DNA of 64,000 bases from an uncultured beta proteobacterium (GTDB taxonomy: Bacteria > Pseudomonadota > Gammaproteobacteria > Burkholderiales > Burkholderiaceae_C). This document shows, piece by piece, positions 10,406 through 19,081 of the stretch (positions within the stretch are counted from its first letter, which is position 1; each line of letters starts with the position of its first letter). The notes under the pieces are model-generated. The model made no database searches and was not told the origin of the DNA. It was given only the letters and a program-made list of their open reading frames with translations. Where the stretch lies: the NCBI GenBank assembly GCA_903828235.1, contig CAIKLM010000122.1:45281-109280 (forward strand), read 5' to 3'. The translations under genes and the position numbers were made by a program.

Positions 10406-11518
10406 TCAGCGCACCTGGTTGATCAAGGTGGCGCCTTGCGTCGCGACCCGGTCGCCCGGTTCCAGCCCCGAAGTCACCGCGGCATTGACGCCGTCCAGTG
10501 GCTCGGTGGTGACGGTGCGAGGCTCGAAGCGCTCCGGCGCCGTCTTGACCCAGACGACGGTCTGATTGGCCGGGTTCTTCATCAGCGAGGCCACAGGCAC
10601 CGAGATGCCCTTGACCTTGTCCTTGGTCTGCACGAACACCCGCACCGGCTGGCCGACAGCCAGCAGGTTGAGCGCATCACCCTGGGCCCGGAAGGCCAGC
10701 GGCAGCGCCTGCTCGCGCAAGCTTCGCGACGCACCGATAAAGGTCAGGGGCACATGTTTGTCGCCCAGGGCAATGGTCGCGGCGCCGATGTTCGCGGCGA
10801 TGGCGGCGTCGAAGGCCAGCGCTTCGATGCGCAGGCGCGAGGGGTCGACGATCTCGAAGATCAGTTCGCGGGCATCCACCACCTGGCCGGCCACCACGTT
10901 GGCCGAGGCGATCACGCCCGACACCGGCGCCACCAACGCCTCGCGGGTGGCCAGGCCACCACCGACGGCAGAGATGCGTGCCGCCAGGCTGGCGGCTTCG
11001 CTCTCGGCCGCTTCGATCTCCTTGCGCGGCACCGTGTCGGCCAGCTCCTGCAGGCGCGCGATGCGCTTGTCGGCCAGTGCCTTGGCGGCGCGCAGCTCGG
11101 CCAGTTGTGCAGCCTGGTTCGATCGTTCGATAGGCGCCGCCGACGGAACGACGTAGGCCAGCACCTCACCCTTGCGCACCGCCTGCCCAGGGTTGGGCAG
11201 GCCACGCGGCCCCGGTTCGATACGGCCGGCGTTCAGCGGCTGTACCTTGCCACCGGCATTCGGGTCCATCAGCACCTTGGCGCCCAGCTCCACGGTGCGT
11301 GGCAGCTCGGCGGCTTCGGTGACGACGGTGCGTACGCCCAGCTGGCGCTGTGCAGGCTTGGGCAGAAAGACGCTGCCGTCGGGCTGGCGCTGCGGGCCGT
11401 TGGCACTGGGCGCTGCCGGCGCATCGCCGTGGTCGTGGCCTTCGCCGGCATGGGCTGGAGACAGTGCTGCCAGGGCGAACCACAGCGCCAAGCTGGTGGC
11501 GATCAGCGTGCGCTTCAT
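10406..11518 (-). CDS. RND efflux periplasmic adaptor, CzcB/HlyD type
   Basis: This 370-residue membrane-fusion protein is the partner of the downstream RND pump. A signal peptide is followed by GEGHDHGDAPAAP, a short His/Asp-rich metal-binding-like stretch, then lipoyl, alpha-hairpin and beta-barrel segments. The start at 11518 places the signal peptide correctly and overlaps the previous gene by ATGA. The longer frame in the ORF track adds unrelated residues. Unlike the first adaptor in the window it has no CusF-like tail. Confidence 0.88.
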   Translation of the reverse strand: MKRTLIATSLALWFALAALSPAHAGEGHDHGDAPAAPSANGPQRQPDGSVFLPKPAQRQLGVRTVVTEAAELPRTVELGAKVLMDPNAGGKVQPLNAGRIEPGPRGLPNPGQAVRKGEVLAYVVPSAAPIERSNQAAQLAELRAAKALADKRIARLQELADTVPRKEIEAAESEAASLAARISAVGGGLATREALVAPVSGVIASANVVAGQVVDARELIFEIVDPSRLRIEALAFDAAIAANIGAATIALGDKHVPLTFIGASRSLREQALPLAFRAQGDALNLLAVGQPVRVFVQTKDKVKGISVPVASLMKNPANQTVVWVKTAPERFEPRTVTTEPLDGVNAAVTSGLEPGDRVATQGATLINQVR

Positions 11519-12069
11519 GCTGCACCCCCGGCGCGAACGCTGCGAGCGCCCATCAAACGACGCCCACCCCACAGGAGAAGGGCCAGGACCGCCACTCCGC
11601 CCGCAGCCCAGCCTGCGTACTTCGTCCAGGCAATGGATGCGACCGCCTCCTCGGTGTGCGCCTCCTCGTGGATGTCGAGTTCACCGGCCAGCAAGTCGGT
11701 CTCATTGCCTGCGATCACGGTTGCGGCGACCGGCAGAACGCCGGGCTTGGGCTCATCGGGCAACACGACTTCGTATTCGTCCTCACCTTGTTTCTCGGCC
11801 TTGAACTTCGCGCCGCCGATCTCGAGCTCGATCTGCGCGCCGCGCACCGGGCTGTTGTCGGCAAAGCGGTCGAGGTACAGGGTGATCTGCTTGCCGCTGA
11901 GCACGCCGACGAGCTCGAAGGTCTCTGACACCGCAGAGAACCGCGGGAGTGCTTGGCCGACGGCCGCGGGTGCAGCGTCACCGTGGTCATGGCCTTCACC
12001 CGCCCAGGCGGGCACAGCAAGGAGGATGGCCGCAGCGAGCAGCGCGGCCGGGAGTTTCGGGAAGTTCAT
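11515..12069 (-). CDS. Exported, C-terminally anchored protein between CzcC- and CzcB-like genes
   Basis: The protein has 184 residues: signal peptide, then GEGHDHGDAAPAA, a soluble domain of about 110 residues, and a single C-terminal membrane helix (YAGWAAGGVAVLALLLWGGRR). The N-terminal His/Asp motif after the signal cleavage site is nearly identical to that of the adjacent adaptor, suggesting shared metal handling or an ancient copying of the 5' end. I do not recognise a named family. The start at 12069 was chosen because it gives a proper signal peptide. Confidence 0.7.
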   Translation of the reverse strand: MNFPKLPAALLAAAILLAVPAWAGEGHDHGDAAPAAVGQALPRFSAVSETFELVGVLSGKQITLYLDRFADNSPVRGAQIELEIGGAKFKAEKQGEDEYEVVLPDEPKPGVLPVAATVIAGNETDLLAGELDIHEEAHTEEAVASIAWTKYAGWAAGGVAVLALLLWGGRRLMGARSVRAGGAA

Positions 12070-12125
12070 GGAAGGGTTCCTGGAGGATTCGGGGGTAGGA
12101 ATCACGGACACGGCGCCGGCAGCCA

Positions 12126-13439
12126 TCACTGGGGCAGAAGGCCGAGGGCCTGGCGCCATGCGGAAATCGCTGCCGAGAGTTCGATGCGGGTGCGTGCCGC
12201 CTGTCGGTCGGCCTCGGCGGCTTCGGCCTCGATGCGCAGGCGTGTCGGCAGATCGGTTTCGCCGAGTCGGAAGGACTTATCGAAGAAGCCGCGCGACTCG
12301 CGGGCGAGTTGCGCACGCCTTTCGGCGGCTGCCAACTGCGTGCGCGAGGCTTCGACACGCACGCGCGCCGCTTCCCGTTCTGCAGTGAGACGTTCACGTT
12401 CCAGTGCCAACTGGGCCTGGACTTCGGTCGCCTCGGCGCGCGCGTTGGCGCTGCGGGCATCGAAGCGCGGCCCAGCGCCGAAGGGGATGCGGATGGCCAG
12501 CGTGATGGTTTGCTGGGACGCCTCGCCGCGGGCACCGCGGTCTCGCGTGGTTGCCAGCATCAGCTCGGGGTTGGCGCGCGACTGGGTGGCGGTCAGCGCG
12601 ACGGTTCGATCTGCCACGGTGGCGCGGTCCTTGAGCTCCTGCAAAGCGGCGTGCGCTTCGAGCTCAGTGGCTGCGGCGCCGGGATCCGGCTCGGCCAGGG
12701 TGTCGCCTGCGCCAGACAATGCGGGTGCGGCGCCGGCCAGCGCACGCAGATGCTGTCGTGCCGCCGCGAGGCCGGCCTCGGCCTGCGCCACAGCAGCTTC
12801 CGCGCTGGCCACCGCGCCGTCAGCCTGGTGCTGGTCGGCGCGGGCCAGATCGCCGGCCTTCGCACGCCGGGCCACGTCAGCGGCAATGAGGCGGGTGTTT
12901 TCGAGTTGATCGCGGGCGGTTCCGACCTCGATGCGCGCACGCTGCCACTGCCACCAGGCATCGCGGACGGTGGCGGCGACGCGCAGTTGTGCCGCAGTGG
13001 CCCGGCTTTCGATGGCAGCGCCCTCGGCGTCGGCCAGCGCTGCGCTGCGGCCACGTTCACCGGGCAGCCACAGCGGCACGGCGATGCCGACCTCTACCTC
13101 ACGCGCGCCCTGGTTGTTGCCCAGGCGGTCGGTCTTGTTCGAGAGTTCCAGCGCTGCCGGCTCTGGCGTCCACGCCTTCGCTGCGCTTTGCTGAGCGCGT
13201 ACAGCGTCGCGCCGCGCCTGCAGCGCCAGAGCTTCGGGCTGGCGGGCCCATGCAGCTTCATAAACCTGGCGCAGGCTCAGTGTGCTTGCGGCGGCTTCCG
13301 TGCCTGCCGCTCCTGCAGCCGTGGCAGTCGCAGCGGCCGCCGTAGCGGCCTGTGCCTGCACAGTCGTGCCGCAGAAGGTCGCGGCGGCAACCACGCTGGC
13401 GCGCAGCAGCAGGGCCCTCGTTCGAGTTCTTGGTGTCAT
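12126..13439 (-). CDS. TolC-family outer-membrane protein, CzcC-like
   Basis: This 437-residue outer-membrane channel subunit has an Ala-rich signal segment, then the repeated coiled-coil/TolC domain with LSLRQVYEAAWARQPEALAL at the start of the mature part. It is the first structural gene of the pump operon, 143 nt after the czcI-like gene. The start at 13439 (MTPRTRTR) places the signal peptide; the ORF track extends 14 residues further upstream into sequence that is also duplicated next to the second czcI gene. Confidence 0.88.
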   Translation of the reverse strand: MTPRTRTRALLLRASVVAAATFCGTTVQAQAATAAAATATAAGAAGTEAAASTLSLRQVYEAAWARQPEALALQARRDAVRAQQSAAKAWTPEPAALELSNKTDRLGNNQGAREVEVGIAVPLWLPGERGRSAALADAEGAAIESRATAAQLRVAATVRDAWWQWQRARIEVGTARDQLENTRLIAADVARRAKAGDLARADQHQADGAVASAEAAVAQAEAGLAAARQHLRALAGAAPALSGAGDTLAEPDPGAAATELEAHAALQELKDRATVADRTVALTATQSRANPELMLATTRDRGARGEASQQTITLAIRIPFGAGPRFDARSANARAEATEVQAQLALERERLTAEREAARVRVEASRTQLAAAERRAQLARESRGFFDKSFRLGETDLPTRLRIEAEAAEADRQAARTRIELSAAISAWRQALGLLPQ

Positions 13440-13621
13440 CCGATGCTCCAGTGTTGAAAACAACTCACGGGAGATCGGCAAGCGGCGACCAACAGGTCGC
13501 GTCGTGCCCGACGGCGCCGCAGACTGCGGCGCACACTCAGGCGCGAACGGGCTTCAGAAAGGGAAGAGACCCGCCTCGCCGATCAGGCGAGGGGCCGCCA
13601 CTGAGGGCGTTCGGGTCGGGT
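13435..13621. repeat. Duplicated czcI-czcC junction, copy 1
   Basis: About 187 bp covering the 3' end of czcI, the intergenic gap and the first codons of the czcC-like gene is closely matched at 22994-23181 (for example CGATGCTCCAGTGTTGA, ACAACTCACGGGAGATCGGC and ACCCGCCTCGCCGATCAGGC in both). Identity is high enough to see by eye with a few substitutions and a one-base net indel. Confidence 0.9.
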
Positions 13622-13981
13622 GGGCGTGTGTGCGCCGCTGGCCACGTCGATGGTGGCGCCCGGCGGCTCAACCGAAACCCCGGCAGTAAGGTAGGACGGC
13701 AAGGACAGCATCACACTGCAGTTGCCATGGCACTGACCACAGTCCAGATCGATGGCGCCTGGTGCTTTGTCGGCCTGAAGTTCAGTGGTGGCTTTCGAAT
13801 CCGCAAACGTCTTGCCATCGCCATCGCCATCGCCCTCAGCCGCAGAGTGATGGTGGTGCTCATGATGACCGAAGTGCCCGGACACAACTCCACGCTCATG
13901 CCCGCAGTACGGCGCCACTGCCGCCCAGCTGAACTGGAACGGCAGCAGAACAAGAAAGAAGATGGCAAGGAGGCGGGACAT
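13583..13981 (-). CDS. czcI: CzcI-like small exported protein
   Basis: This 132-residue protein has a signal sequence (LLAIFFLVLLPFQFSWA), a conserved YCGHE, a His-rich stretch (HFGHHEHHHH), a DLDCGQCHG motif and the C-terminal PERPQW motif. This combination matches CzcI of Cupriavidus-type czc operons, thought to modulate czc expression. It is the first gene of the pump operon. The ATG at 13981 aligns with the paralogue; the track start (GTG at 14002) is an alternative. A diverged paralogue lies at 23143-23529. Confidence 0.75.
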   Translation of the reverse strand: MSRLLAIFFLVLLPFQFSWAAVAPYCGHERGVVSGHFGHHEHHHHSAAEGDGDGDGKTFADSKATTELQADKAPGAIDLDCGQCHGNCSVMLSLPSYLTAGVSVEPPGATIDVASGAHTPTRPERPQWRPLA

Positions 13982-14167
13982 TGCAACAAGTCTAACGGAC
14001 ACAGGGTTTTCCTGGGCCCAACCCAGCTGACTCGTTCTCTACCTTCTGGCAGATCCAAAGCCATGGGACCACCTGCGACGCCCACCCCGGCCGGCGCGAC
14101 GTGCCTTTGTCGCACGCGGTCGAGAGCTTCGATGCGAACAGAGCAGGCCTTTGCAGGATGGTCATCA

Positions 14168-14413
14168 TCAGTCCCGTTGTCGGTGGCTCGTGGACGGGCG
14201 CTTCGGATGCTTGCGCTTTTTGACCACCTGACTCTTCGCGAGACGCTGTTGCAGTCGCTGGCTGTATCTGAGCACGGGTTCCGGTCGCGGGATGGGATGC
14301 CGCGCGCGCCAGTAGCGGTGAATCAACCAGGCCACCCCACCCGCAGCAAGCACGACCAACCAAATCCAGGTCAGTGTCTGAGCAAGCGCTGAGTCGAGGT
14401 ACTTGACCTGCAT
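14168..14413 (-). CDS. Small single-pass membrane protein (hypothetical)
   Basis: The 81-residue frame has one strong membrane helix (TLTWIWLVVLAAGGVAWLIH) followed by a basic, polar C-terminal tail rich in Arg/Lys. ATG at 14413 was preferred to the TTG at 14437. It lies upstream of czcI on the same strand, separated by 186 nt. No family is recognised and no strong ribosome-binding site is visible, so it may not be real. Confidence 0.4.
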   Translation of the reverse strand: MQVKYLDSALAQTLTWIWLVVLAAGGVAWLIHRYWRARHPIPRPEPVLRYSQRLQQRLAKSQVVKKRKHPKRPSTSHRQRD

Positions 14414-14812
14414 AGAAGTCGCTGGAGCCAGAGGCAAGATAGGACGAACAGTAAGCTATCACGGAGCAGGCTTCCAACGCCAATCACCGCCAACCAGCGC
14501 CGGATAGAGCGGCAGGCGGATTCTGGATCGCTTCAGCTCCGTGAGCTGACCGCTCGGGCGAGCCCTCTCTCCACGCGTGATACGGCCAAGAGCAGTTGCC
14601 CGGCACATCGAGGCGCTTGTCACTCTCGCACCCTGTGCGCACGACTGGTTGCAGTCAATGCGGCGAGGCATCTCCATCTCTCCGCACTTGGCGGCCTAGA
14701 CACGGGCTCCCCGCCTTGTAAAACAACTGGGGACGCGCCGGCCGGGGCAGCGCACTGGCAACCTGCGAATTCCTGCCAGCGCGCAGAAGCCGAGGACTGC
14801 ACCGCAACGATC
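14414..14812. other. No gene recognised
   Basis: The listed ORFs here lack signal peptides, family motifs and ribosome-binding sites. No operator or repeat was recognised. Confidence 0.5.
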
Positions 14813-15157
14813 TCAGTGCCGATTCGACGGGCTGCGGCCGACGTGCACGGCGAAGGGCTTGCTGGCAAAGCCTGCCGGCGCGATTTGACTGACATCGACG
14901 GACCTCCGGTCGAGCCCGTTGAAGGTCCACGAGAACTGCTGTGCGCCGCTGCGGAAGACCACGCTTTCGCCGTAGCCGACGTTGAGCCGATCCGTGGCAG
15001 CGAGGTCCACGACGCGAACGGGAGCGCCCTGGGTCGCCGGCTGCCCATAGATGGATTGGCCGTTCATGAACACAGGTCCGCTGGCGGCAAAACTGAGGAA
15101 AGGGACGACGCTCAGGGCGACGAGGGCAGCGGTACGGAGTCGACGGGTCGATTGCAT
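14813..15157 (-). CDS. CzcE-family periplasmic metal-binding protein
   Basis: This 114-residue exported protein has a signal peptide ending in FLSFAA and a compact domain with VRVVDLAATDRLNV, YGESVVFRSG and FSWTFNGLDRRSVDV, the pattern of CzcE-type proteins that bind Cu in the periplasm. The start at 15157 has the ribosome-binding site AAAGGAC. It is monocistronic on the minus strand and preceded by a perfect inverted repeat (15265-15286) that looks like a response-regulator operator. Copper or Zn/Co/Cd induction is likely. Confidence 0.8.
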   Translation of the reverse strand: MQSTRRLRTAALVALSVVPFLSFAASGPVFMNGQSIYGQPATQGAPVRVVDLAATDRLNVGYGESVVFRSGAQQFSWTFNGLDRRSVDVSQIAPAGFASKPFAVHVGRSPSNRH

Positions 15158-15264
15158 ATTCAGTCCTTTCGATGGGGGAAAGTGCCGGCAGCTGCACAGA
15201 ACCGCGCGCCTTGCCGACATCGAAGGTGACTGTAGAAACTGCATACCAACAGCCGCAGAACAGG

Positions 15265-15286
15265 AACATGACCGTCTCGTCATGTT
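15265..15286. promoter_or_regulatory. Perfect inverted repeat upstream of the czcE-like gene
   Basis: AACATGAC-CGTCTC-GTCATGTT is an 8-bp perfect dyad with a 6-nt spacer, 108 nt before the czcE-like start. Its GTCATG half-site resembles boxes of CusR/CopR/CzcR-type response regulators. Function is inferred from symmetry and position. Confidence 0.6.
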
Positions 15287-15319
15287 CGTCATCGGCAGTC
15301 GTGCCCGCTGTGCCGGGAT

Positions 15320-15763
15320 TCAGTGCGTTCCGCGGATGTGACGGTGCGGCGGCGCTGGCGTGGACTGGGCTGCCGCGGTGTCGAGCTCGTTGAGGATGCC
15401 GCACTGCTCGATGGCGTGGGGCGAGCCGCACCGCGCGCGCAATGCCTTCAGATCCTTCTGCAGCGTCCGCAGCTCGCGGATACGGTGGTTGACATGCCCG
15501 ATGTGCTCGTCGAGCAATGCGTTCACCTCGCCGCAGTCCTGCAGGGGGGCATCGCGCAGCCGCAGCAGCGTCCGGATCTCATCGAGGGTCATGTCCAGGT
15601 TGCGGCAATGGCGGATGAACGCCAGCCGCTCCGCGTGTGCGGGTGTGTACATGCGGTAGTTGTTTTCCGCGCGCTGCGCTGCGGGGATCAGACCCTCTCT
15701 TTCGTAGAAGCGGATCGTCTCGATCGCGGTCCCGGTCGACTCGGCCAGATCACCGATGCGCAT
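15320..15763 (-). CDS. cadR: MerR-family Cd(II)/Pb(II) sensor, CadR/PbrR type
   Basis: This 147-residue regulator has an N-terminal winged helix (IRFYEREGLIP) and the three cysteines of the CadR/PbrR group (C77 in DCGEVNALLDEH, then C112 and C121 in RCGSPHAIEQCG). The ATG at 15763 is preferred to 15775 because GGAG lies 7 nt upstream and because the cysteine positions then equal those of the paralogue at 25421. It is divergent from the P-type ATPase gene and a MerR-type promoter lies between them. It should repress and, with metal, activate that promoter. Confidence 0.88.
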   Translation of the reverse strand: MRIGDLAESTGTAIETIRFYEREGLIPAAQRAENNYRMYTPAHAERLAFIRHCRNLDMTLDEIRTLLRLRDAPLQDCGEVNALLDEHIGHVNHRIRELRTLQKDLKALRARCGSPHAIEQCGILNELDTAAAQSTPAPPHRHIRGTH

Positions 15764-15790
15764 GGTCTTCTCCATCTGGGAACAAAGTGC

Positions 15791-15821
15791 TTGACTCTAA
15801 ACCGACTTCAGGGTTTCCAAT
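15791..15821 (+). promoter_or_regulatory. CadR/PbrR-controlled promoter with 19-bp spacer
   Basis: The -35 TTGACT (15791-15796) and the -10 TCCAAT (15816-15821) are separated by 19 bp, the over-long spacing used by MerR-family activators. The dyad ACTCTAAA...TTCAGGGT fills the spacer, as in CadR/PbrR operators. It points at the P-type ATPase gene. Confidence 0.8.
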
Positions 15822-15848
15822 GCCTGCAACCCATCAAGGAAAGCCACT

Positions 15849-18110
15849 GTGAGCACCCCCCACTCTCCAACCCCTGCCGCTGCAGCAGCCAAGCCTGCCG
15901 ATGCCTGCGGCGCTTGCCGCGGCGATGCGCCCGCTGCGGGCACGCTCCCCGGCGCGGATTTGACCGCCGGTGCGGCCCGCTTTCGCGTACCGACGATGGA
16001 CTGTGCCAGCGAGGAGTCGGAAATCCGGCGCGCAGTCGAGCACATCACCGGTATCCGCGCGATGACCTTCCAGCTGGGTCAGCGCACGATGGCCATCGAC
16101 GCACCGGCGATTTCCGTCGAACAAGCCCTGGTTGCGATCCGCAAAGCCGGCTTCGATCCGCAACCCATGCAGGACAAGGGAAGCGACGCGGCGACGGGTT
16201 CTGAGGCCGGGGCCGACGGCCATGACCATGGCGCCGGCTCGGGCGGCGCATGGCGGCTGGGTGGCGCCTTGCTGCTCGCCATCGGCGCGGAAGTGCTTGG
16301 TTTCTTCGCCCCGGACACGCAGGTCTGGAAGGCCGCGGGCCTCGCTCTGGCGGCCGCCGCCATCTGGCTGGCTGGCTTCGACGTCTACAAAAAAGGTCTG
16401 ACGGCACTGCGCCATGGGCGGCTGAACATCAATGCGCTGATGACGGTGGCCGTGACCGGCGCCTTCCTGATCGGCCAGTGGCCGGAGGCGGCCATGGTGA
16501 TGGCGCTGTATGCCATAGCCGAGTCGATCGAGGCGCGGGCCGTCGATCGCGCCCGCAACGCCATCAAGGGCCTGTTGGAAATGGCGCCCGAGGAAGCCCT
16601 GGTGCGCCAGGCCGACGGCAGCTGGGCGACCTTGCCGGTGGCCTCCGTGATGCTCGGCGCCGTCGTGCAAGTACGTCCGGGTGAGCGCGTGCCGATGGAC
16701 GGCGTGCTGTCGGCCGGAAGTTCCAGCATCAACCAGGCGCCGGTCACGGGCGAGAGCATTCCGGTCGACAAGGCGCTCGGCGATCCGGTCTTCGCGGGGA
16801 CGATCAACGAGACCGGTACCTTCGAATTCGAGGTCAACGCGCTGGCCTCGAACTCGACGCTCGCTCGCATCATCCACGCGGTCGAGCAAGCCCAGGGGAC
16901 GAGGGCGCCCACCCAGGGCTTCGTCGACCGCTTTGCCGCCGTCTACACGCCGGCGGTCTTCGTCATCGCGCTGGCCGTGGCACTGCTCGGTCCCTGGTTG
17001 CTCGACTGGACCTGGCTGGAGGCGGTCTACAAGGCGCTGGTCCTGCTGGTGATCGCCTGCCCCTGCGCCCTGGTGATCTCGACACCGGTGACGATCGTCA
17101 GCGGCCTGGCCGCCGCAGCGCGCCGCGGCATCCTGATCAAGGGTGGCATCTATCTGGAGGAAGCCCGCAAGATCAAGGCGATCGCGCTGGACAAGACGGG
17201 CACCATCACCGAAGGCAAGCCCAAGCTCGTGGCGTGGGAAGTGATTGGCACCGAGGTCGAGGCAGCCACCGCCGAGCACATCGCCGCCGTCCTGGCGGGG
17301 CACTCGGACCATCCGGTCTCACGCGCCATCGCCGCCGGCCTGACCCCCAACAACGTCGAGGCCAAGGACTTCAAGGCCATCGCCGGCCGCGGCGTCCAGG
17401 CCGACGTCGGCGGAGCCGTCTACGTGCTGGGCAACCACCGCTTGATCGAGGAACGCGGTCAGTGTTCGCCGGCTCTGGAGGCGACCTTGCGCACCCACGA
17501 GGAAGCGGGTCGCACGGTCAGCCTGCTGGCATCAGGCGCAGGCCCCATCGCCTTGTTCGCGGTGGCCGACACGATCAAGGCCTCGTCCCGCGAGGCGATT
17601 GCATCGCTCAAAGCCCTGGGCATCACGCCCGTGATGCTGACCGGCGACAACCAGGCGACAGCGACGGCCATCGCGCACGAAGCCGGCATCGATGAAGCGC
17701 GCGGGAACCTGCTGCCTGAAGACAAACTGGAGGCCATCAAGACGTTGCAGACCCAACATGGCCTGACCGCGATGACCGGCGACGGCATCAACGATGCGCC
17801 AGCACTGGCGCAGGCCGACATCGGCGTGGCGATGGGTGCCGCCGGCACCGACACCGCCATGGAGGCCGCGGATGTGGTGGTCATGAACGACGATCTGCGC
17901 CGGATTGCAGAAACCGTCCGGCTGTCTCGGTCCACACATGCCGTGCTTTGGCAGAACATCACACTGGCGCTGGGCATCAAGGCCGTGTTCCTGGTGCTGG
18001 CGGTGTTCGGCAGCGCCACGATGTGGATGGCCATCTTTGCCGACATGGGCGCCAGCCTGCTGGTGGTGGCTAACGGTCTTCGGCTGCTGAAGAAGGGGGA
18101 GGGCAAGTGA
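15849..18110 (+). CDS. cadA: Cd(II)/Zn(II)/Pb(II)-exporting P1B-type ATPase
   Basis: This cytoplasmic-membrane metal export ATPase has 753 residues. One N-terminal metal domain carries MDCASEE (about 50-56), preceded by CGACRGD and followed by a short HDHG stretch. The transport motif is CPC (C404-C406), the phosphorylation motif DKTGT (D448), and the hinge GDGINDAPALAQADIG. CPCALVIS and MDCA/SEE point to the Zn/Cd/Pb class, not Cu. GTG start with AAGGA 8 nt upstream. Divergent CadR-type regulator and a 19-bp-spacer promoter indicate metal induction. Confidence 0.92.
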   Translation: MSTPHSPTPAAAAAKPADACGACRGDAPAAGTLPGADLTAGAARFRVPTMDCASEESEIRRAVEHITGIRAMTFQLGQRTMAIDAPAISVEQALVAIRKAGFDPQPMQDKGSDAATGSEAGADGHDHGAGSGGAWRLGGALLLAIGAEVLGFFAPDTQVWKAAGLALAAAAIWLAGFDVYKKGLTALRHGRLNINALMTVAVTGAFLIGQWPEAAMVMALYAIAESIEARAVDRARNAIKGLLEMAPEEALVRQADGSWATLPVASVMLGAVVQVRPGERVPMDGVLSAGSSSINQAPVTGESIPVDKALGDPVFAGTINETGTFEFEVNALASNSTLARIIHAVEQAQGTRAPTQGFVDRFAAVYTPAVFVIALAVALLGPWLLDWTWLEAVYKALVLLVIACPCALVISTPVTIVSGLAAAARRGILIKGGIYLEEARKIKAIALDKTGTITEGKPKLVAWEVIGTEVEAATAEHIAAVLAGHSDHPVSRAIAAGLTPNNVEAKDFKAIAGRGVQADVGGAVYVLGNHRLIEERGQCSPALEATLRTHEEAGRTVSLLASGAGPIALFAVADTIKASSREAIASLKALGITPVMLTGDNQATATAIAHEAGIDEARGNLLPEDKLEAIKTLQTQHGLTAMTGDGINDAPALAQADIGVAMGAAGTDTAMEAADVVVMNDDLRRIAETVRLSRSTHAVLWQNITLALGIKAVFLVLAVFGSATMWMAIFADMGASLLVVANGLRLLKKGEGK

Positions 18111-18469
18111 TGTTGAAAACGGGACTGTCTCGCATCGAGGCCTTCGAGGCGGCCATGGCAGAAGCCGGGCAGCACGGGGCCGTGGGCGACGCCAGGAGCG
18201 CGTTCGCGGCCCTGGAACGGGCGCATGTGCTCGGCCAGCTTGATTTCCTGCCGCATCTGCGGGTTCACTGGCAGATGCTCCGGGTGGGCTGGTCAGCGGG
18301 CGACTGGCGCGAGGTGATCGGTCAGGTTCTGCGCCTCGCACTGGTCCCGATCGGACATCTGGTCGGACGCCTGCCGATGGGCAATACCGGCGGCGCGAAT
18401 GTCAGCGCCTTCAAGCCGATGACCATCCCGCCTGAACTCAAACGGCTGATCGAGGAACGCGACCGATGA
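18110..18469 (+). CDS. DUF3703 family protein
   Basis: This 119-residue soluble protein has the family signature ALERAHVLGQ, HWQML and GNTGGANVSAFKPM. The start ATG overlaps the TGA of the ATPase gene (TGATG), so it is translationally coupled; a GTG three bases upstream is an alternative. The family often travels with metal-efflux genes, but no biochemical role is known to me. Confidence 0.85.
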   Translation: MLKTGLSRIEAFEAAMAEAGQHGAVGDARSAFAALERAHVLGQLDFLPHLRVHWQMLRVGWSAGDWREVIGQVLRLALVPIGHLVGRLPMGNTGGANVSAFKPMTIPPELKRLIEERDR

Positions 18470-18581
18470 CACCGGCGCCGGCTGGTCTCCGTCATCGAGA
18501 TTGATTCGCGCGGCCATTGCAGCCAGCTCCACCGCGTTGGAGTCCTAGCGCAGCGCGATCCATGAAGCCGAGCAATGCAAG

Positions 18582-19034
18582 ATGCAAGTAGACATCTCCA
18601 CAGAGCTTGAATGTTCGATGGATGACGCGATCACCCATGCTGTGACTACGCGTCTGCTGAACTTTGTCGCCTACCCGCTGGTTCAGTTCACACCGCTCGA
18701 ACCGCACATCTGGCCCCAGACCTGGGCCGAGGGCACGTACTGGGTCGGCGTGCGCATTTTCGGTTTCGTGCCTTTCGGCAAACAGGCCATCGTGATCTCA
18801 TACCCCGACTCGGCAGCTGGCTTCCTTCTGCGCGATAACGGCCATAGCGCCCTGGTCAAGGTCTGGGATCACACCATCTCGATCTCCACGGCCAGTGGGC
18901 GCACCCGCTATCGGGACACAGTCACCATCGATGCAGGCCTGTTCACGTTGCCGGTTTGGCTGTTCGCCCAGGTTTTCTACCGCCACCGTCAGCGCCGGTG
19001 GCGCTTGCTTGCCAAGCGCAGCTTTCGGTGCTGA
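18582..19034 (+). CDS. SRPBCC/polyketide-cyclase-like hypothetical protein
   Basis: The 150-residue protein is predicted soluble with alternating beta strands (YWVGVRIFGFVPFGKQAIVISY; LVKVWDHTISI) typical of START/SRPBCC-like folds that bind hydrophobic ligands. There is no signal peptide. It may be co-transcribed with the upstream DUF3703 gene, 112 nt away. Function unknown; family call by overall pattern only. Confidence 0.6.
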   Translation: MQVDISTELECSMDDAITHAVTTRLLNFVAYPLVQFTPLEPHIWPQTWAEGTYWVGVRIFGFVPFGKQAIVISYPDSAAGFLLRDNGHSALVKVWDHTISISTASGRTRYRDTVTIDAGLFTLPVWLFAQVFYRHRQRRWRLLAKRSFRC

Positions 19035-19081
19035 GACCCCGAGGGCGATCTCACGCTGGCGCAGGCGTGACCCCCCGCCTG

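Noticed and set aside
10352-12388. 678-aa frame on the plus strand
   Set aside because: It runs antisense across three well-supported minus-strand genes and lacks any domain.
15834-17312. 492-aa minus-strand frame over the Cd/Zn ATPase
   Set aside because: Shadow frame; the plus strand has complete P-type ATPase motifs.
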